A DNA stretch of 64,000 nucleotides from Paenibacillus sp. RC334 (GTDB lineage Bacteria; Bacillota; Bacilli; Paenibacillales; Paenibacillaceae): contig NZ_CP125370.1 in NCBI RefSeq assembly GCF_030034735.1, positions 4,883,001 to 4,947,000 of the forward strand, given 5' to 3'. Below the pieces are notes generated by a model. The model saw only the letters and a program-made list of their open reading frames with translations, had not been told where the DNA came from and did no database searches. The position numbers were made by a program, and so were the translations under genes. Numbering within the stretch: the first letter of the stretch is position 1; each line of letters starts with the position of its first letter. Shown one piece after another: positions 1 through 8,877 of this stretch.

Positions 1-418
1 CATGTTAGGTGTATTTGCCGCTAAATATTCCAATCGCCTGCTTGTATTTCTGGGTTCTTTAACAGGGGTTGCCTATTACATTCTCGTCATTATGTCTACA
101 GAAATGTGGCAGTTATTAGTGGGGCAGCTTCTTCTGGCCTTCTTTGTTGCAGTGATATCGGCCATTGGCATCAGTTACATGCAGGATTTGTTGCCTTCTC
201 TTCCTGGTTATGCATCGACGCTGTACTCCAATGCGACAACCATTGGAAGACTGGTAGGCAGCTTAGCGGGTGGATTAACCGCTCAATGGATTGGCTATCG
301 GAACTCCTATTGGGTATGTTTGTTCCTGATCCTCTGCTCCATCTGCCTTCTAGCGATATCAAAAAAATTAGATATTGCAAAAACGGTTGCTTTAAAACAA
401 AAGGAACACAGTCTATAG
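1..418 (+). CDS. MFS transporter, C-terminal part (5' truncated by window)
   Basis: The reading frame is open from the left edge and encodes the last ~138 residues of a hydrophobic protein with about four membrane helices. The text resembles the C-terminal half of major facilitator superfamily exporters of the sugar/drug efflux type: a short loop, the helix around VAYYILVIMS, a small-residue-rich helix with GISYMQDLLP, and the G-x-x-x-G-rich stretch GRLVGSLAGGL. The protein ends in a short basic cytoplasmic tail. It would pump a small molecule out of the cell using the proton gradient, but the substrate cannot be told from this fragment. It converges on the glycosyltransferase gene, with a hairpin between them. 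The true start lies outside the window. Confidence 0.7.
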   Translation, partial: MLGVFAAKYSNRLLVFLGSLTGVAYYILVIMSTEMWQLLVGQLLLAFFVAVISAIGISYMQDLLPSLPGYASTLYSNATTIGRLVGSLAGGLTAQWIGYRNSYWVCLFLILCSICLLAISKKLDIAKTVALKQKEHSL

Positions 419-464
419 AACCGTTTCATTGAAAAGTAGTAGACTGGACCTCATTAAAAAGAAG

Positions 465-508
465 CAGCGGCAACCTTGGACGAAAAAATAAAGCCCAAAC
501 TGCCGCTG
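465..508. terminator. Bidirectional terminator between convergent genes
   Basis: Inverted repeat CAGCGGCA / TGCCGCTG (465-472 and 501-508) with an inner TTGG/CCAA pairing, followed by TTTT on the plus strand and preceded by an A-run that gives U-residues on the minus strand. It sits between the MFS gene and the convergent glycosyltransferase gene. Confidence 0.6.
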
Positions 509-594
509 TTTTATGGAGCAATCTGTGCCCCACTAGCTTAATGGATGATTCGCTATAGTCTCCCCTGAATAAAAATGATTTCTTTACTGTCATA

Positions 595-1812
595 TTATTT
601 TTCTATTGTGGAGAAATGACTCCTAATTGTATCTGCCGCATGTCTATACCTGCCAGCCTGACGTAATGATTCACCAATCACATGGGCCTGCTGCTTATAG
701 GTTGAATGATTCAAAACCTCTAATAAGGCAGCTTTTAAACTCGCGGGTGAAAGCTCATTTTTATTCACAGCAATACCCGCCCCCAGCTCTTGCACCCGAT
801 TGGCCACGATAGGCTGGTCTGATGTCATGGGAACCATAACCAGAGGCACATTGTAATACAAGGCTTCGCTTGTGCTGTTCATCCCCGCATGTGTAATAAA
901 TGCGTCTACATGCTGCAGCATTTCCAGTTGTGGAATATAGGGCTTGACAATAAAATTGTCAGGGATACAATCGGCCAATAGCTCCATATCTGTATATTTG
1001 CCTGATGAAAGTACAAACTGCACAGGTAAATCGTGAAATGCTGCAAAGCAAAGCTTATAAAACTCCAGGTCTTTATTCAAAATGGTTCCCATTGAGATGT
1101 AAACCGTCTGTGGATGCAGAGCACGAAGTTGTTCGAACGGGAAAGAGGGCGCATCTTTACGTGGTACAATAGAAGGACCTGTAAAAATATAACTGTTGTC
1201 CAGCTTTTCAGCTTGCGGTTGAAAATAACGGCTTGTATAAACAATTTTCAAGCGCCCGGCATGTGGAGCGATCTCATCCATAGCCGGGATGGCAACCTGA
1301 AGCTCATTAGCTAATTGATGCGTTACTTTCATCGTGGCCGTATACAGCTTTTTCACCTCTGGATCATTTTCATCCATGCCTTGTCCAGACCCCAAAGGTT
1401 CTACGAAAGCAAAAGAAGCGATAGAGCATATTGCAGGTATTCCCAGCTTCTCTGCTATAATCTTACCTCCCCAGCCCATCAAAGAGTCATAGATTAAATA
1501 ATCATAGGTCCTGTTCTCTATAACTCTCAAAACCTCTGGAATGATCGGCTGAATCATACCTTTAACCATCATGTACACAAATTGATAATGATGTTTGTAC
1601 TCCGCTGGCTTTAAATCAGCGTCTTTGGAAAAAGCATCATCAACAAAAGGATAGGTTATCAGTTTTGCTCCCGTTGGCTGAATTCTCGTACGAAATTCCT
1701 CCGTACATACATAATCCACTTCCTCACCACTGTCGACCAGCTGCTTAACTAATCCTAATGACGGATTAACATGGCCTTCAGCAGGCGTGATCACTACCAA
1801 CACACGTGCCAT
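595..1812 (-). CDS. Family 1 glycosyltransferase (macrolide/UGT type)
   Basis: This 405-residue protein belongs to the GT1 (GT-B fold) glycosyltransferases, which move a sugar from a nucleotide sugar to a hydroxyl of a small acceptor such as a macrolide, flavonoid or lipid. The N-terminus (VLVVITPAEGHVNPSLGLV) is the typical acceptor-domain start. The C-terminal donor-binding signature contains HAGMNSTSEALYYNVPLVMVP with a D-Q pair just after it, around residues 305-340. Length matches Bacillus YjiC-like enzymes (about 390-405 residues). The ATG is preceded by GGAGGTG at good spacing. It is a single gene, transcribed toward the MFS gene. The acceptor is unknown; detoxification of foreign macrolides or polyphenols is the common role of this group and is only inferred here. 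Confidence 0.85.
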   Translation of the reverse strand: MARVLVVITPAEGHVNPSLGLVKQLVDSGEEVDYVCTEEFRTRIQPTGAKLITYPFVDDAFSKDADLKPAEYKHHYQFVYMMVKGMIQPIIPEVLRVIENRTYDYLIYDSLMGWGGKIIAEKLGIPAICSIASFAFVEPLGSGQGMDENDPEVKKLYTATMKVTHQLANELQVAIPAMDEIAPHAGRLKIVYTSRYFQPQAEKLDNSYIFTGPSIVPRKDAPSFPFEQLRALHPQTVYISMGTILNKDLEFYKLCFAAFHDLPVQFVLSSGKYTDMELLADCIPDNFIVKPYIPQLEMLQHVDAFITHAGMNSTSEALYYNVPLVMVPMTSDQPIVANRVQELGAGIAVNKNELSPASLKAALLEVLNHSTYKQQAHVIGESLRQAGRYRHAADTIRSHFSTIEK

Positions 1813-2021
1813 CCCTACACCTCCGACATAATAAATTTACTAGAAATAAATGGGTGTATTTTCATGATGAACTACGAACAACATACAAGATGTAGTTTTT
1901 TTCTATTAAAAAAATACATCTCACACTTAATATATAGAATATTTTCCATAAAAACAAATGTATTCAATTTTAAAGTTATGTATTTTCCGAATTCAAAATT
2001 ACTTGCACACCACACCAATAG

Positions 2022-2052
2022 GCGAGGTGAACGCTTGAAGCGCACACCCCGC
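2022..2052 (-). terminator. Strong stem-loop downstream of the pectinase gene
   Basis: GCGAGGTG (2022-2029) pairs with CACCCCGC (2045-2052), and an inner CGCT/AGCG helix extends the stem. It lies 36-66 nt after the pectinase stop codon. No clear U-run follows, so it may be a 3' stabilising hairpin instead of a true terminator. Confidence 0.4.
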
Positions 2053-2087
2053 TTATCTATTGAACATCACATTTGGAAGAAGCCGAT

Positions 2088-5000
2088 TTATTTATTCAAC
2101 TGTGGATTCCAATGATCTACCCCGCCCAAAACGGCTTTAACGGTGTACTGACTGGCTTCGTCAGCAGTAAGCTGCTTAGCCCAAGGTACACGTCCGGCAC
2201 TCGCTGCACCTGGTCCATCATTATCAAACTCTACGAATCTTGCGGTCTGCTCATTGGATACCTTTCCCCAATTGTTCCAGCCGCCCGGCTTGATATGGTT
2301 ATCCATGTAAGATTTTAGATAAGCAACATGGGCGTAAGGGCGCCATGGCCGTCCAAGATCTACCTTGCCTGTCAACCCATTTTCGGTTGTCAGACGACAT
2401 TGAATAAATACCAAGCCTGGCATATTCTCTTCTGTTGAAGCTGCTGTTACATATCCGGCACGCAAGCTGTGTATAACCGAGTTCTCAAATACGGCAGGTG
2501 AATTGCCAAAAATAAAATCGACGCTGCCGCTGATATAGCTGTCCTTAAAATACTGTCTGCCACGGTTCACAAGCAATGTATCCTGTAGCCCAGTAATTTT
2601 GACATTGCGATACTGTCCACGATCACCTTCCGCATATAACGCCACGGCCTGCACCTGCCCGGTCCCTTCTGTATTCGCAACCGTCACATTCTCCAGTATA
2701 AAATCTGGACTTTGCACACGCATCGTATAGCTGTTGCTTGTTCCTAATTCTTTTCCGTCCACCACAGTTTTGGCCGTATCGTTAAAGGAGATAATCGTTT
2801 TCTCCCTATCCTCTCCAATAATGCTCAGATTTTTTTTGGAGGAATTCACTTTTATTTTTTCACGATAGGTACCATTTTTGAGGCGAATAACTGTCCTGGT
2901 GCTGCTGATGTCAGGGACTGCATCAATAGCTGCCTGTAGAGATGTAAAGCTGGCAGGGCCATAGGTCGCTACAACAACGCTATTCACCTCCCGGGCAGCA
3001 GCATATGGTTCTGTTTTAGCGGGAGCTGCTGCTGTTTCTGCCAGCTTGCGGATCGTAACATTGCTGAATTCCGACGTATTGTAATTCCATACATCGTTTT
3101 GTTGTTTGGATGCATCGGTAGCTAGCCCGAACAATAGCGGTTGATTATCCGGCAAATTCATAACGGTTTCACCAACTTTCTCCCAGTTCGTCAGACCATC
3201 TGCGGATACCCAGCCGGTAATCTTTTGTCCTTGTCGTACAAGACGAACCGAATATGGCGTTGTTATAAACGTCTCCATGGACGCACGTTTCGTATTGCCA
3301 TCCGTTTGATCACGACTGATGAGAATACCCTGTTTACCATATTTAACAAATGCTAAAGCCATATAAGCCATTTTCGATCCAGGCTCCAGCGATTCACGAA
3401 TCATGACACCCGCTTCGGCATGATCATCCACCGGGGTAATCTTCTCCACACGGGCTGTAATTTCAGCGTCTCCCTCCCATTTCTGATAAGCATAATGGAA
3501 AAAATCAGCTTTACTATCAACATCGCCCGCCGATTTCAGTCGTATGCTGCTGCCGCTCTCGTCATCCTTTAATACTTGAGTATGCCCTTTGATATAACCG
3601 TTGAGGCCCTCAGAGCCAATGTCTTCGCTAAGCCAGCTTCCCGACGGTGCAGTCGTGTTGACGTGAATGGCAACAGGATTGGAAAATGCAGCAGTCCCCT
3701 TGCGGTCGGTCACCCGTGCAACTATATAATGGGTACCGTCCGTTACCTGGTTCCAATCGAGACGATAAGGCGCAGTATTGACCTTGCCAGCAAGTACACC
3801 GTCAATGATAAATGCAACATGTGCAATACCATCTTTGTCATTGGCCGTAGCTATTAACTTGGCATTACGTCCTGCCTCTAAAATATCGTTATGCTTTAAC
3901 GAACGGCCACTTTCGTCAGACACCTGAACGACGGCCTCCGGATTATCTACCTCGTTTCCATCCGACAGCTTTTCGATCAGATCATTTAAATAGACCTCCA
4001 AATTGGTGTAGCCCTTGGCAAAATGAGCATACGCCCCTGAGCTGGCAAGCGTCTGACCGTTACGGTCGTCCGCATTATAGGGGTCCAGCCCGTTGGCACG
4101 TTCCCACTCATCCGGCATTCCATCGTGATCGCTGTCGGAAAGCTCTGTCGTAGTTACGTTATCATCATCATAAATCCATCCAGCTTCACGCGGGGAGTTG
4201 ATAAACGCACCCGTTCCATTCTTCACGTCATTCATAATACGGGCGTCCACTGCATCTCTTCTTGGCAGCGTGGCTCCCGAGCCTGCAAGCACCTCTGCAT
4301 ATGCCGTCTGTGCATCTGTCGCTTGGTAGGGAAAATACGCATCGAGGGAAATTCCATTGTCGTACTCCCCTCTTACTTCAATCGGCTCCGCCAGACGGGT
4401 GGAAGGGCCAATAATCGACCCAATGGATGTTCCAAGCTGCCAGTTATCTTGGGTAACCGATTCGTTGCCGTACATGTAGTTACCGCCAATGAACATGCGT
4501 GTTTTATATTTTTTACTACCCACGTCTACAAAGATTTGACTGCGAACATCCCGATATGTGCTGGGACCAGATTTATAATAGTTATTCAGCACATTATACG
4601 ATCCTTCACCACCGCCGTATGAAGAGAAAAATCCCCAGTTATAAATTACATTATTGGTCATTTCCACTGCGTCAATTTCTCTTTTATCCGTTGGAAAACG
4701 CGGATTACGGCTTGCATTGTGAGCCAACAAATTATGATGATAGGTGGCGTTGCGTCCGCCCCAAATGCCGCCGTAGCCATGGCGCCCCTTTTGATGTGTA
4801 GTCATAAGCATACTCTCGGAGGCAATGGACCACTGTACGGTCGTATTTACGTTGTCATACAGGCTCAGCACCTCATCCACCGACCAGCTAAAGGAACAGT
4901 GATCAATCATAATGTTTTTATGGTATCTGGCTCCTAACGCGTCATCCTCACTGGGGTACCGGTCAGTTAATCGGAAACGCAGGTAACGAAGAATCACATT

Positions 5001-5453
5001 ATCCGCATCAATCCCGGTCGTGTAATCGCTTACAGTAATTCCGTCGCCAGGGGCTGTCTGGCCAGCAATCGTCAGGTTACTCCCCTTGATTTTGAGCGAC
5101 TCCTTGAGATGAATAGTTCCACCAACCCGAAAAACGACCGTCCGGTTACCGGAACTGACCGCTGCACGAAGCGAACCAGGTATGGTCTGTTCATCTTTGC
5201 CGTAGTCCGCCAGCGTGGTAACCTCGTATACTTCCCCTCCACGCCCGCCAGTAACATATTTACCGCCACCCTCAGCACCGGGAAACGCCGGAATATCCAT
5301 AGCCACTTTTGCCACCTGTGCCATCTCTGTCCCAACCACCGCCTGACTCCCCACACCAGCTTCCGCTTGGATCAGTGGCGGACATAAGGTCAACAGCAAT
5401 GAACCCACAACCACATTACATAACACCTTTTTCCATGTACGCTGCTTGTTCAA
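2088..5453 (-). CDS. Secreted bifunctional pectate lyase-pectinesterase
   Basis: This 1121-residue exported enzyme degrades plant pectin. An N-terminal signal peptide (about residues 1-31, ending QAEA) leads into a pectate lyase domain of the PL1 family (about 55-400: FPGAEGGGKYVTGGRGG start, IDHCSFSWSVDE in the parallel beta-helix). A D-rich calcium-binding linker follows (around 440-470, DSDHDGMPDEWERANGLDP), then an Ig-like module (about 500-600) and a concanavalin/DUF1349-like module (about 605-805). The C-terminal domain (about 825-1115) is a CE8 pectin methylesterase with QDTL, GSVDFIFG and LGRPW motifs carrying the catalytic Gln, Asp and Arg. The start is a TTG at 5451-5453 preceded by GGGGAGG. 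The esterase removes methyl groups and so creates the substrate of the lyase. The divergent AraC gene is its likely regulator. Confidence 0.92.
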   Translation of the reverse strand: MNKQRTWKKVLCNVVVGSLLLTLCPPLIQAEAGVGSQAVVGTEMAQVAKVAMDIPAFPGAEGGGKYVTGGRGGEVYEVTTLADYGKDEQTIPGSLRAAVSSGNRTVVFRVGGTIHLKESLKIKGSNLTIAGQTAPGDGITVSDYTTGIDADNVILRYLRFRLTDRYPSEDDALGARYHKNIMIDHCSFSWSVDEVLSLYDNVNTTVQWSIASESMLMTTHQKGRHGYGGIWGGRNATYHHNLLAHNASRNPRFPTDKREIDAVEMTNNVIYNWGFFSSYGGGEGSYNVLNNYYKSGPSTYRDVRSQIFVDVGSKKYKTRMFIGGNYMYGNESVTQDNWQLGTSIGSIIGPSTRLAEPIEVRGEYDNGISLDAYFPYQATDAQTAYAEVLAGSGATLPRRDAVDARIMNDVKNGTGAFINSPREAGWIYDDDNVTTTELSDSDHDGMPDEWERANGLDPYNADDRNGQTLASSGAYAHFAKGYTNLEVYLNDLIEKLSDGNEVDNPEAVVQVSDESGRSLKHNDILEAGRNAKLIATANDKDGIAHVAFIIDGVLAGKVNTAPYRLDWNQVTDGTHYIVARVTDRKGTAAFSNPVAIHVNTTAPSGSWLSEDIGSEGLNGYIKGHTQVLKDDESGSSIRLKSAGDVDSKADFFHYAYQKWEGDAEITARVEKITPVDDHAEAGVMIRESLEPGSKMAYMALAFVKYGKQGILISRDQTDGNTKRASMETFITTPYSVRLVRQGQKITGWVSADGLTNWEKVGETVMNLPDNQPLLFGLATDASKQQNDVWNYNTSEFSNVTIRKLAETAAAPAKTEPYAAAREVNSVVVATYGPASFTSLQAAIDAVPDISSTRTVIRLKNGTYREKIKVNSSKKNLSIIGEDREKTIISFNDTAKTVVDGKELGTSNSYTMRVQSPDFILENVTVANTEGTGQVQAVALYAEGDRGQYRNVKITGLQDTLLVNRGRQYFKDSYISGSVDFIFGNSPAVFENSVIHSLRAGYVTAASTEENMPGLVFIQCRLTTENGLTGKVDLGRPWRPYAHVAYLKSYMDNHIKPGGWNNWGKVSNEQTARFVEFDNDGPGAASAGRVPWAKQLTADEASQYTVKAVLGGVDHWNPQLNK

Positions 5454-5684
5454 ATCTATTTCCTCCCCTCAAATTTTCTTTCAAACCAGCCAGCAGTGTT
5501 ATTCACCTCCTTTCCTTGGCAAACAGACGAATTCTCCAACTTTCTTGTTGTAATAAACTGTTCACATTTCTACTCGCAACTGCTTGGTTCATCCATCTTT
5601 TCTGCTTTTACCGTTGGCAGGTGTCATATATACTGTTGATATATGAATGCGCTTACTTATCTTAACTTGTAAAGGAAGAAGCAC
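5454..5684. promoter_or_regulatory. Divergent promoter region of pectinase and AraC genes
   Basis: This 231-nt AT-rich intergenic space separates the TTG start of the pectinase gene from the ATG of the AraC regulator. It must hold both promoters and probably the regulator's binding sites. Ribosome binding sites are visible at both ends (GGGGAGG on the minus strand, AAGGAAG on the plus strand). I could not define a convincing operator by eye. Confidence 0.5.
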
Positions 5685-6524
5685 ATGACGGAAACGAACG
5701 ACGACAAATATGTCATTGGAGAACAGCAATTCTCCATTCATCACATCTACCGTACCGGATTCACAGTTATGCCAAAACCTCATGTCCACGATAGCTACGA
5801 GCTGTACTATTTACTACGAGGCGAACGCATCTACTTTATGAACGGTAAAGTATACATCGCCCGCAAGGGTGATCTAATATTTATCCTCCCTCATGATTTG
5901 CACTCTACCGCCAGTTCGCAATTGGAGGAAACGGAGCGCATTTTGATTCATTTTTCACCGACGTTCCTTCCACAGCAGGATCGTGACATTCTTAACCTGC
6001 CGCCGTATCAGCAATCTGCACTACTGCGCCTACCGGTTAGAGAGCAGATCGAAGTTGAACGCTTGTTCCTACAAATGAATACCGAGTGCCGAAATCAGCA
6101 GCCCCTGCATGACCGTTGCGTACAGCATTTACTGCTGGAATTGCTCATTCTGGTGCACCGATCGGAAGCGGTTGAACGAAGTGAGCCTGTTTCCTCTCAT
6201 CCGATGCATCAGAAAATAACGGAAATTTCCTCTTTTATTCAGGACCATTACCATGAACCAATAACCCTTGAACAGGTGGCTGCCTACTACTTCATTAGTC
6301 CAGCCTACCTAAGCCGCATCTTTCCAAAATTGACTGGCTTTCATTTCAGCGAATACATCCGTGTAGTGAGGGTCAGGGCGGCCCAAACGAGACTGCGAAC
6401 CACCAAAGACAAAATTCAGCATATTGCAGAGGATGTGGGATTCGGCCATGCTTCCCATTTTAATAAAATCTTCAAAAAAATAACCGGGCTCTCCCCTCTT
6501 CAGTACCGCAAGCAGATTCGTTAG
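5685..6524 (+). CDS. AraC family transcriptional regulator with cupin domain
   Basis: This 279-residue regulator has an N-terminal cupin-like ligand-binding domain (about residues 10-120, including HVHDSYELYYLLRGER) and a C-terminal AraC/XylS DNA-binding domain (about 180-279) with two helix-turn-helix units: one around ITLEQVAAYYFISPAYLSRIF, the other ending in the family motif GFGHASHFNKIFKKITGLSPLQYR. AAAGGAAGA precedes the ATG. It is divergent from the pectinase gene and is most simply read as the sugar- or oligogalacturonate-responsive activator of that gene. That assignment is inference from position; the ligand is not visible. Confidence 0.88.
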   Translation: MTETNDDKYVIGEQQFSIHHIYRTGFTVMPKPHVHDSYELYYLLRGERIYFMNGKVYIARKGDLIFILPHDLHSTASSQLEETERILIHFSPTFLPQQDRDILNLPPYQQSALLRLPVREQIEVERLFLQMNTECRNQQPLHDRCVQHLLLELLILVHRSEAVERSEPVSSHPMHQKITEISSFIQDHYHEPITLEQVAAYYFISPAYLSRIFPKLTGFHFSEYIRVVRVRAAQTRLRTTKDKIQHIAEDVGFGHASHFNKIFKKITGLSPLQYRKQIR

Positions 6525-6659
6525 ATATTCAGTGTAAAGAATCAGAGGTAAATTTTATACATCTGCTCTTGTCTTGTTTTTCCATTTTTATATCCGCTTG
6601 CTCTTTCATGGAACTGAAGACAAACCGCTTTGGATTAAGTAAAATACACAACAAAAAAA

Positions 6660-6694
6660 CCATACTTCGCTGCAATACATGCAACGAGGTATGG
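6660..6694 (-). terminator. Rho-independent terminator of the threonine aldolase gene
   Basis: Stem CCATAC / GTATGG with an inner TCG/CGA pairing. On the minus strand it is followed by a run of seven T. It lies between the convergent AraC and aldolase genes and may serve both. Confidence 0.65.
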
Positions 6695-6752
6695 CCTATT
6701 ACATAGTCATTCTACATCTTTAGGATTCTATGAACTGATTTTCACATTAAAT

Positions 6753-7790
6753 TTACTGCAATGCTTTGATATCCTGAATCAGCATTTCAACATTGTCTTT
6801 CTTCGTAGCCCAACTGGTACAAAATCGAACGGCACTATGTGTAGCATCAACTTTTTCCCAAAAGGAAAAGGTATATTTTTCGCTCAATGCTTTTAAGATA
6901 CGATCTGGTAAAATCGGGAACTGCTGATTCGTTGTAGAATGATATAGAAATTGAACTCCTTGTTTCGTTAACGAAGTTTGAATCAACATGGCCATATCTA
7001 TAGCGTGCTTGGAAATTTCATAGTATAAACCATCTTCAAATAAAGTTTCAAACTGTATACCCAACATTCGTCCCTTCGCCAGCAGCCCCCCTTTTTGCTT
7101 GATCATGTATCGAAAATCTTTTTTCAAAGCATCATTGATAATGACTACTGCTTCTCCCATCAGTGCTCCAATTTTTGTACCGCCGACATAAAATACATCA
7201 CATAGCTTCGCTATATCTGCTAAAGATACATCGTTGTCCACTGCAACCAGACCATACCCTAAGCGAGCGCCATCGATAAACAAGGGTAAGCCACATTCCC
7301 GGCAGACTTGACTTAACGCTTCCAGCTCGGATTTAGTATAAAGCGTACCATTCTCGGTAGGCTGAGAAATATAAACCATACCAGGCTGTACCATATGCTC
7401 AAAAGTGCCATCATTCCAGTGAGCGTCATACAGCTCTTTTACCTGTTCGGCCCGGATTTTCCCATCATCACTTGGCAAAGGAAGTACTTTATGTCCAGTA
7501 GCTTCAATCGCGCCAGTCTCATGTACAGCAATATGTCCAGAATTTGCAGCAATAACACCTTGATGCGGACGCAAAATAGAAGAGATCACCGTTGTATTGG
7601 TCTGTGTACCTCCAACTAAAAAGTGTACGTCCGCATTTTCGGAGTCACATGCTTTTTTAATATAAGCTCTGGCTCTTTCACAGTGCTCGTCCACACCATA
7701 GCCTGGGGTTTGTTCATCATTCGTCTCCAAAAGTCGCTTTAATATACGCTCATGGGCACCTTCGGTATAGTCGCATTCAAATCTAATCAT
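6753..7790 (-). CDS. ltaE: Low-specificity threonine aldolase / beta-eliminating lyase
   Basis: This 345-residue PLP-dependent enzyme is of the GLY1/LtaE threonine aldolase family, which splits threonine or allo-threonine into glycine and acetaldehyde. The pyridoxal-binding lysine is K206 in YVGGTKIGALMGEAV, and the PLP-contacting Asp is D173 in FIDGARLGYG. The N-terminal FECDYTEGAHERIL and the GYGVDE segment are typical. The ATG overlaps the last 8 nt of the upstream MarR gene, so the two are probably translationally coupled. A terminator hairpin lies about 60 nt after the stop. Substrate stereochemistry and the effector of the coupled regulator are not evident. Confidence 0.85.
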   Translation of the reverse strand: MIRFECDYTEGAHERILKRLLETNDEQTPGYGVDEHCERARAYIKKACDSENADVHFLVGGTQTNTTVISSILRPHQGVIAANSGHIAVHETGAIEATGHKVLPLPSDDGKIRAEQVKELYDAHWNDGTFEHMVQPGMVYISQPTENGTLYTKSELEALSQVCRECGLPLFIDGARLGYGLVAVDNDVSLADIAKLCDVFYVGGTKIGALMGEAVVIINDALKKDFRYMIKQKGGLLAKGRMLGIQFETLFEDGLYYEISKHAIDMAMLIQTSLTKQGVQFLYHSTTNQQFPILPDRILKALSEKYTFSFWEKVDATHSAVRFCTSWATKKDNVEMLIQDIKALQ

Positions 7791-8205
7791 TTTGTATTCT
7801 CTCCAATTTCTCTAGTTTGTTCTGAATGAACACCATAGAAGTATGTAATTCTTTAATCTCTTCTTCTGATAGACCTTGAACTAATTTTATGACTTGTTCG
7901 TCAGATCTTTCATCCAGTTGGTGATAAAACGCTTTTCCTTTAGGCGTCAAACGAATCAGATTTGTTCTATTATCCACCGAAGAATTTTCCTTAACAAGGA
8001 AGCCCTCTTTGCAAAGTTTAGCAATGATTCTACTCATATAACTGCGATCAATTTTAAGAGAATCGACTAACGTATTGGCTATACATGGCTCGATCATACC
8101 GATCTCTACAATGACCCGTGCCTCGGTAAAGGAATACCCGCTATCCAGCACATGTCTATCTAATAATCCAAGTATATTGGTATAAAATCGATTGAAATGT
8201 CTCAT
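7783..8205 (-). CDS. MarR family transcriptional regulator
   Basis: This 140-residue winged-helix protein has the MarR layout: an N-terminal dimerisation helix, a recognition region around DSLKIDRSYMSRIIAKLCKEGFLVKE, the wing with SSVDNRTNLIRLTPKGKAFY, and C-terminal helices. It is the first gene of a two-gene unit with the threonine aldolase and likely controls that unit and itself. The ribosome binding site before the ATG is weak. The ligand is unknown. Confidence 0.85.
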   Translation of the reverse strand: MRHFNRFYTNILGLLDRHVLDSGYSFTEARVIVEIGMIEPCIANTLVDSLKIDRSYMSRIIAKLCKEGFLVKENSSVDNRTNLIRLTPKGKAFYHQLDERSDEQVIKLVQGLSEEEIKELHTSMVFIQNKLEKLERIQND

Positions 8206-8348
8206 ATCTGCGATGACCTTAGCATCTATATTGATTTATAACTCCCCCTATTTAGTGGACTTATGCAACAATTATATTAATGATTTTTGTGGACTCTGTC
8301 AACGAAATATGATGCAATTCAGTTTATTAATTAGCCCATAAAATAAAA

Positions 8349-8383
8349 AACAGTCCCGATCAAAAATGCTCATCAGGACTGTT
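8349..8383 (-). terminator. Terminator of the peptide-uptake operon
   Basis: AACAGTCC (8349-8356) and GGACTGTT (8376-8383) form an 8-bp stem extended by GAT/ATC. Read on the minus strand it is followed by TTTTTTATTTT. It lies about 30 nt after the last gene of the operon that runs down from 18.5 kb. Confidence 0.8.
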
Positions 8384-8412
8384 GGGCGCAGCTATGGTAA
8401 CTGATCTTCCCT

Positions 8413-8877
8413 TTAAAAGCTGTCATCATTTCGATATAAAAGCTTAATACTTACGGGCTTCTGCACACTGCCTACTTCATTTTCTTCCTTTATCACCTGC
8501 CACTGCCTGCCAATCAGCCCTTGCAAGGTATCAATTTCGATAGGATCAAGGTGCAGACCCTTCAACATGATTCCATCCTGCTTATAATCCTGATCTATGG
8601 TTCGATCAAAACGAAAATAAAGCAGCCTTTTCAGCCCATTGATGTGTAAAAACTTAAATTCATACCCGCTGCGGATCGCTTCTTCCCACTCGTCCCCTAT
8701 GTCTTCTGCCGTTTGACAACGTTCTTTGAAATCCATTGTTTTTTCTTTAACTTTGCCGAGCAAAGGAGAAAATTCCTGTTTTTTGATACACTCAATGATG
8801 ACGTCTTTCGGTTCACCACTTGTACGCAAGTTCTCGATCAGCAAGGCAACCGGAATCGACAATTGCACTTTACTCAT
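8413..8877 (-). CDS. Hypothetical protein, last gene of the peptide operon
   Basis: This is a 154-residue soluble protein of unknown function. I chose the ATG at 8877 because AAAGGAG stands nine bases before it; a TTG three codons upstream is possible. The start overlaps the stop of the S9 peptidase gene (ATGAGTAA), so translation is probably coupled. The sequence is rich in charged residues, with no signal peptide or membrane segment. A short N-terminal stretch (VQLSIPVALLIENLRTSGEP) looks helical, and later text (FKFLHINGLKRLLYFRFD) suggests alternating beta strands. No catalytic motif was recognised. Its position implies a role linked to peptide uptake or hydrolysis. Confidence 0.65.
   Translation of the reverse strand: MSKVQLSIPVALLIENLRTSGEPKDVIIECIKKQEFSPLLGKVKEKTMDFKERCQTAEDIGDEWEEAIRSGYEFKFLHINGLKRLLYFRFDRTIDQDYKQDGIMLKGLHLDPIEIDTLQGLIGRQWQVIKEENEVGSVQKPVSIKLLYRNDDSF

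Noticed and set aside
595..1812. Glycosyltransferase as a tailoring gene of the NRPS locus
   Set aside because: It is 22 kb away from the nearest locus gene, with unrelated operons and IS remnants in between, so no link can be supported.
5072..5356. Overlapping short open frames within the pectinase gene on both strands
   Set aside because: Shadow frames of a well-supported coding region; no RBS and no recognisable protein text.
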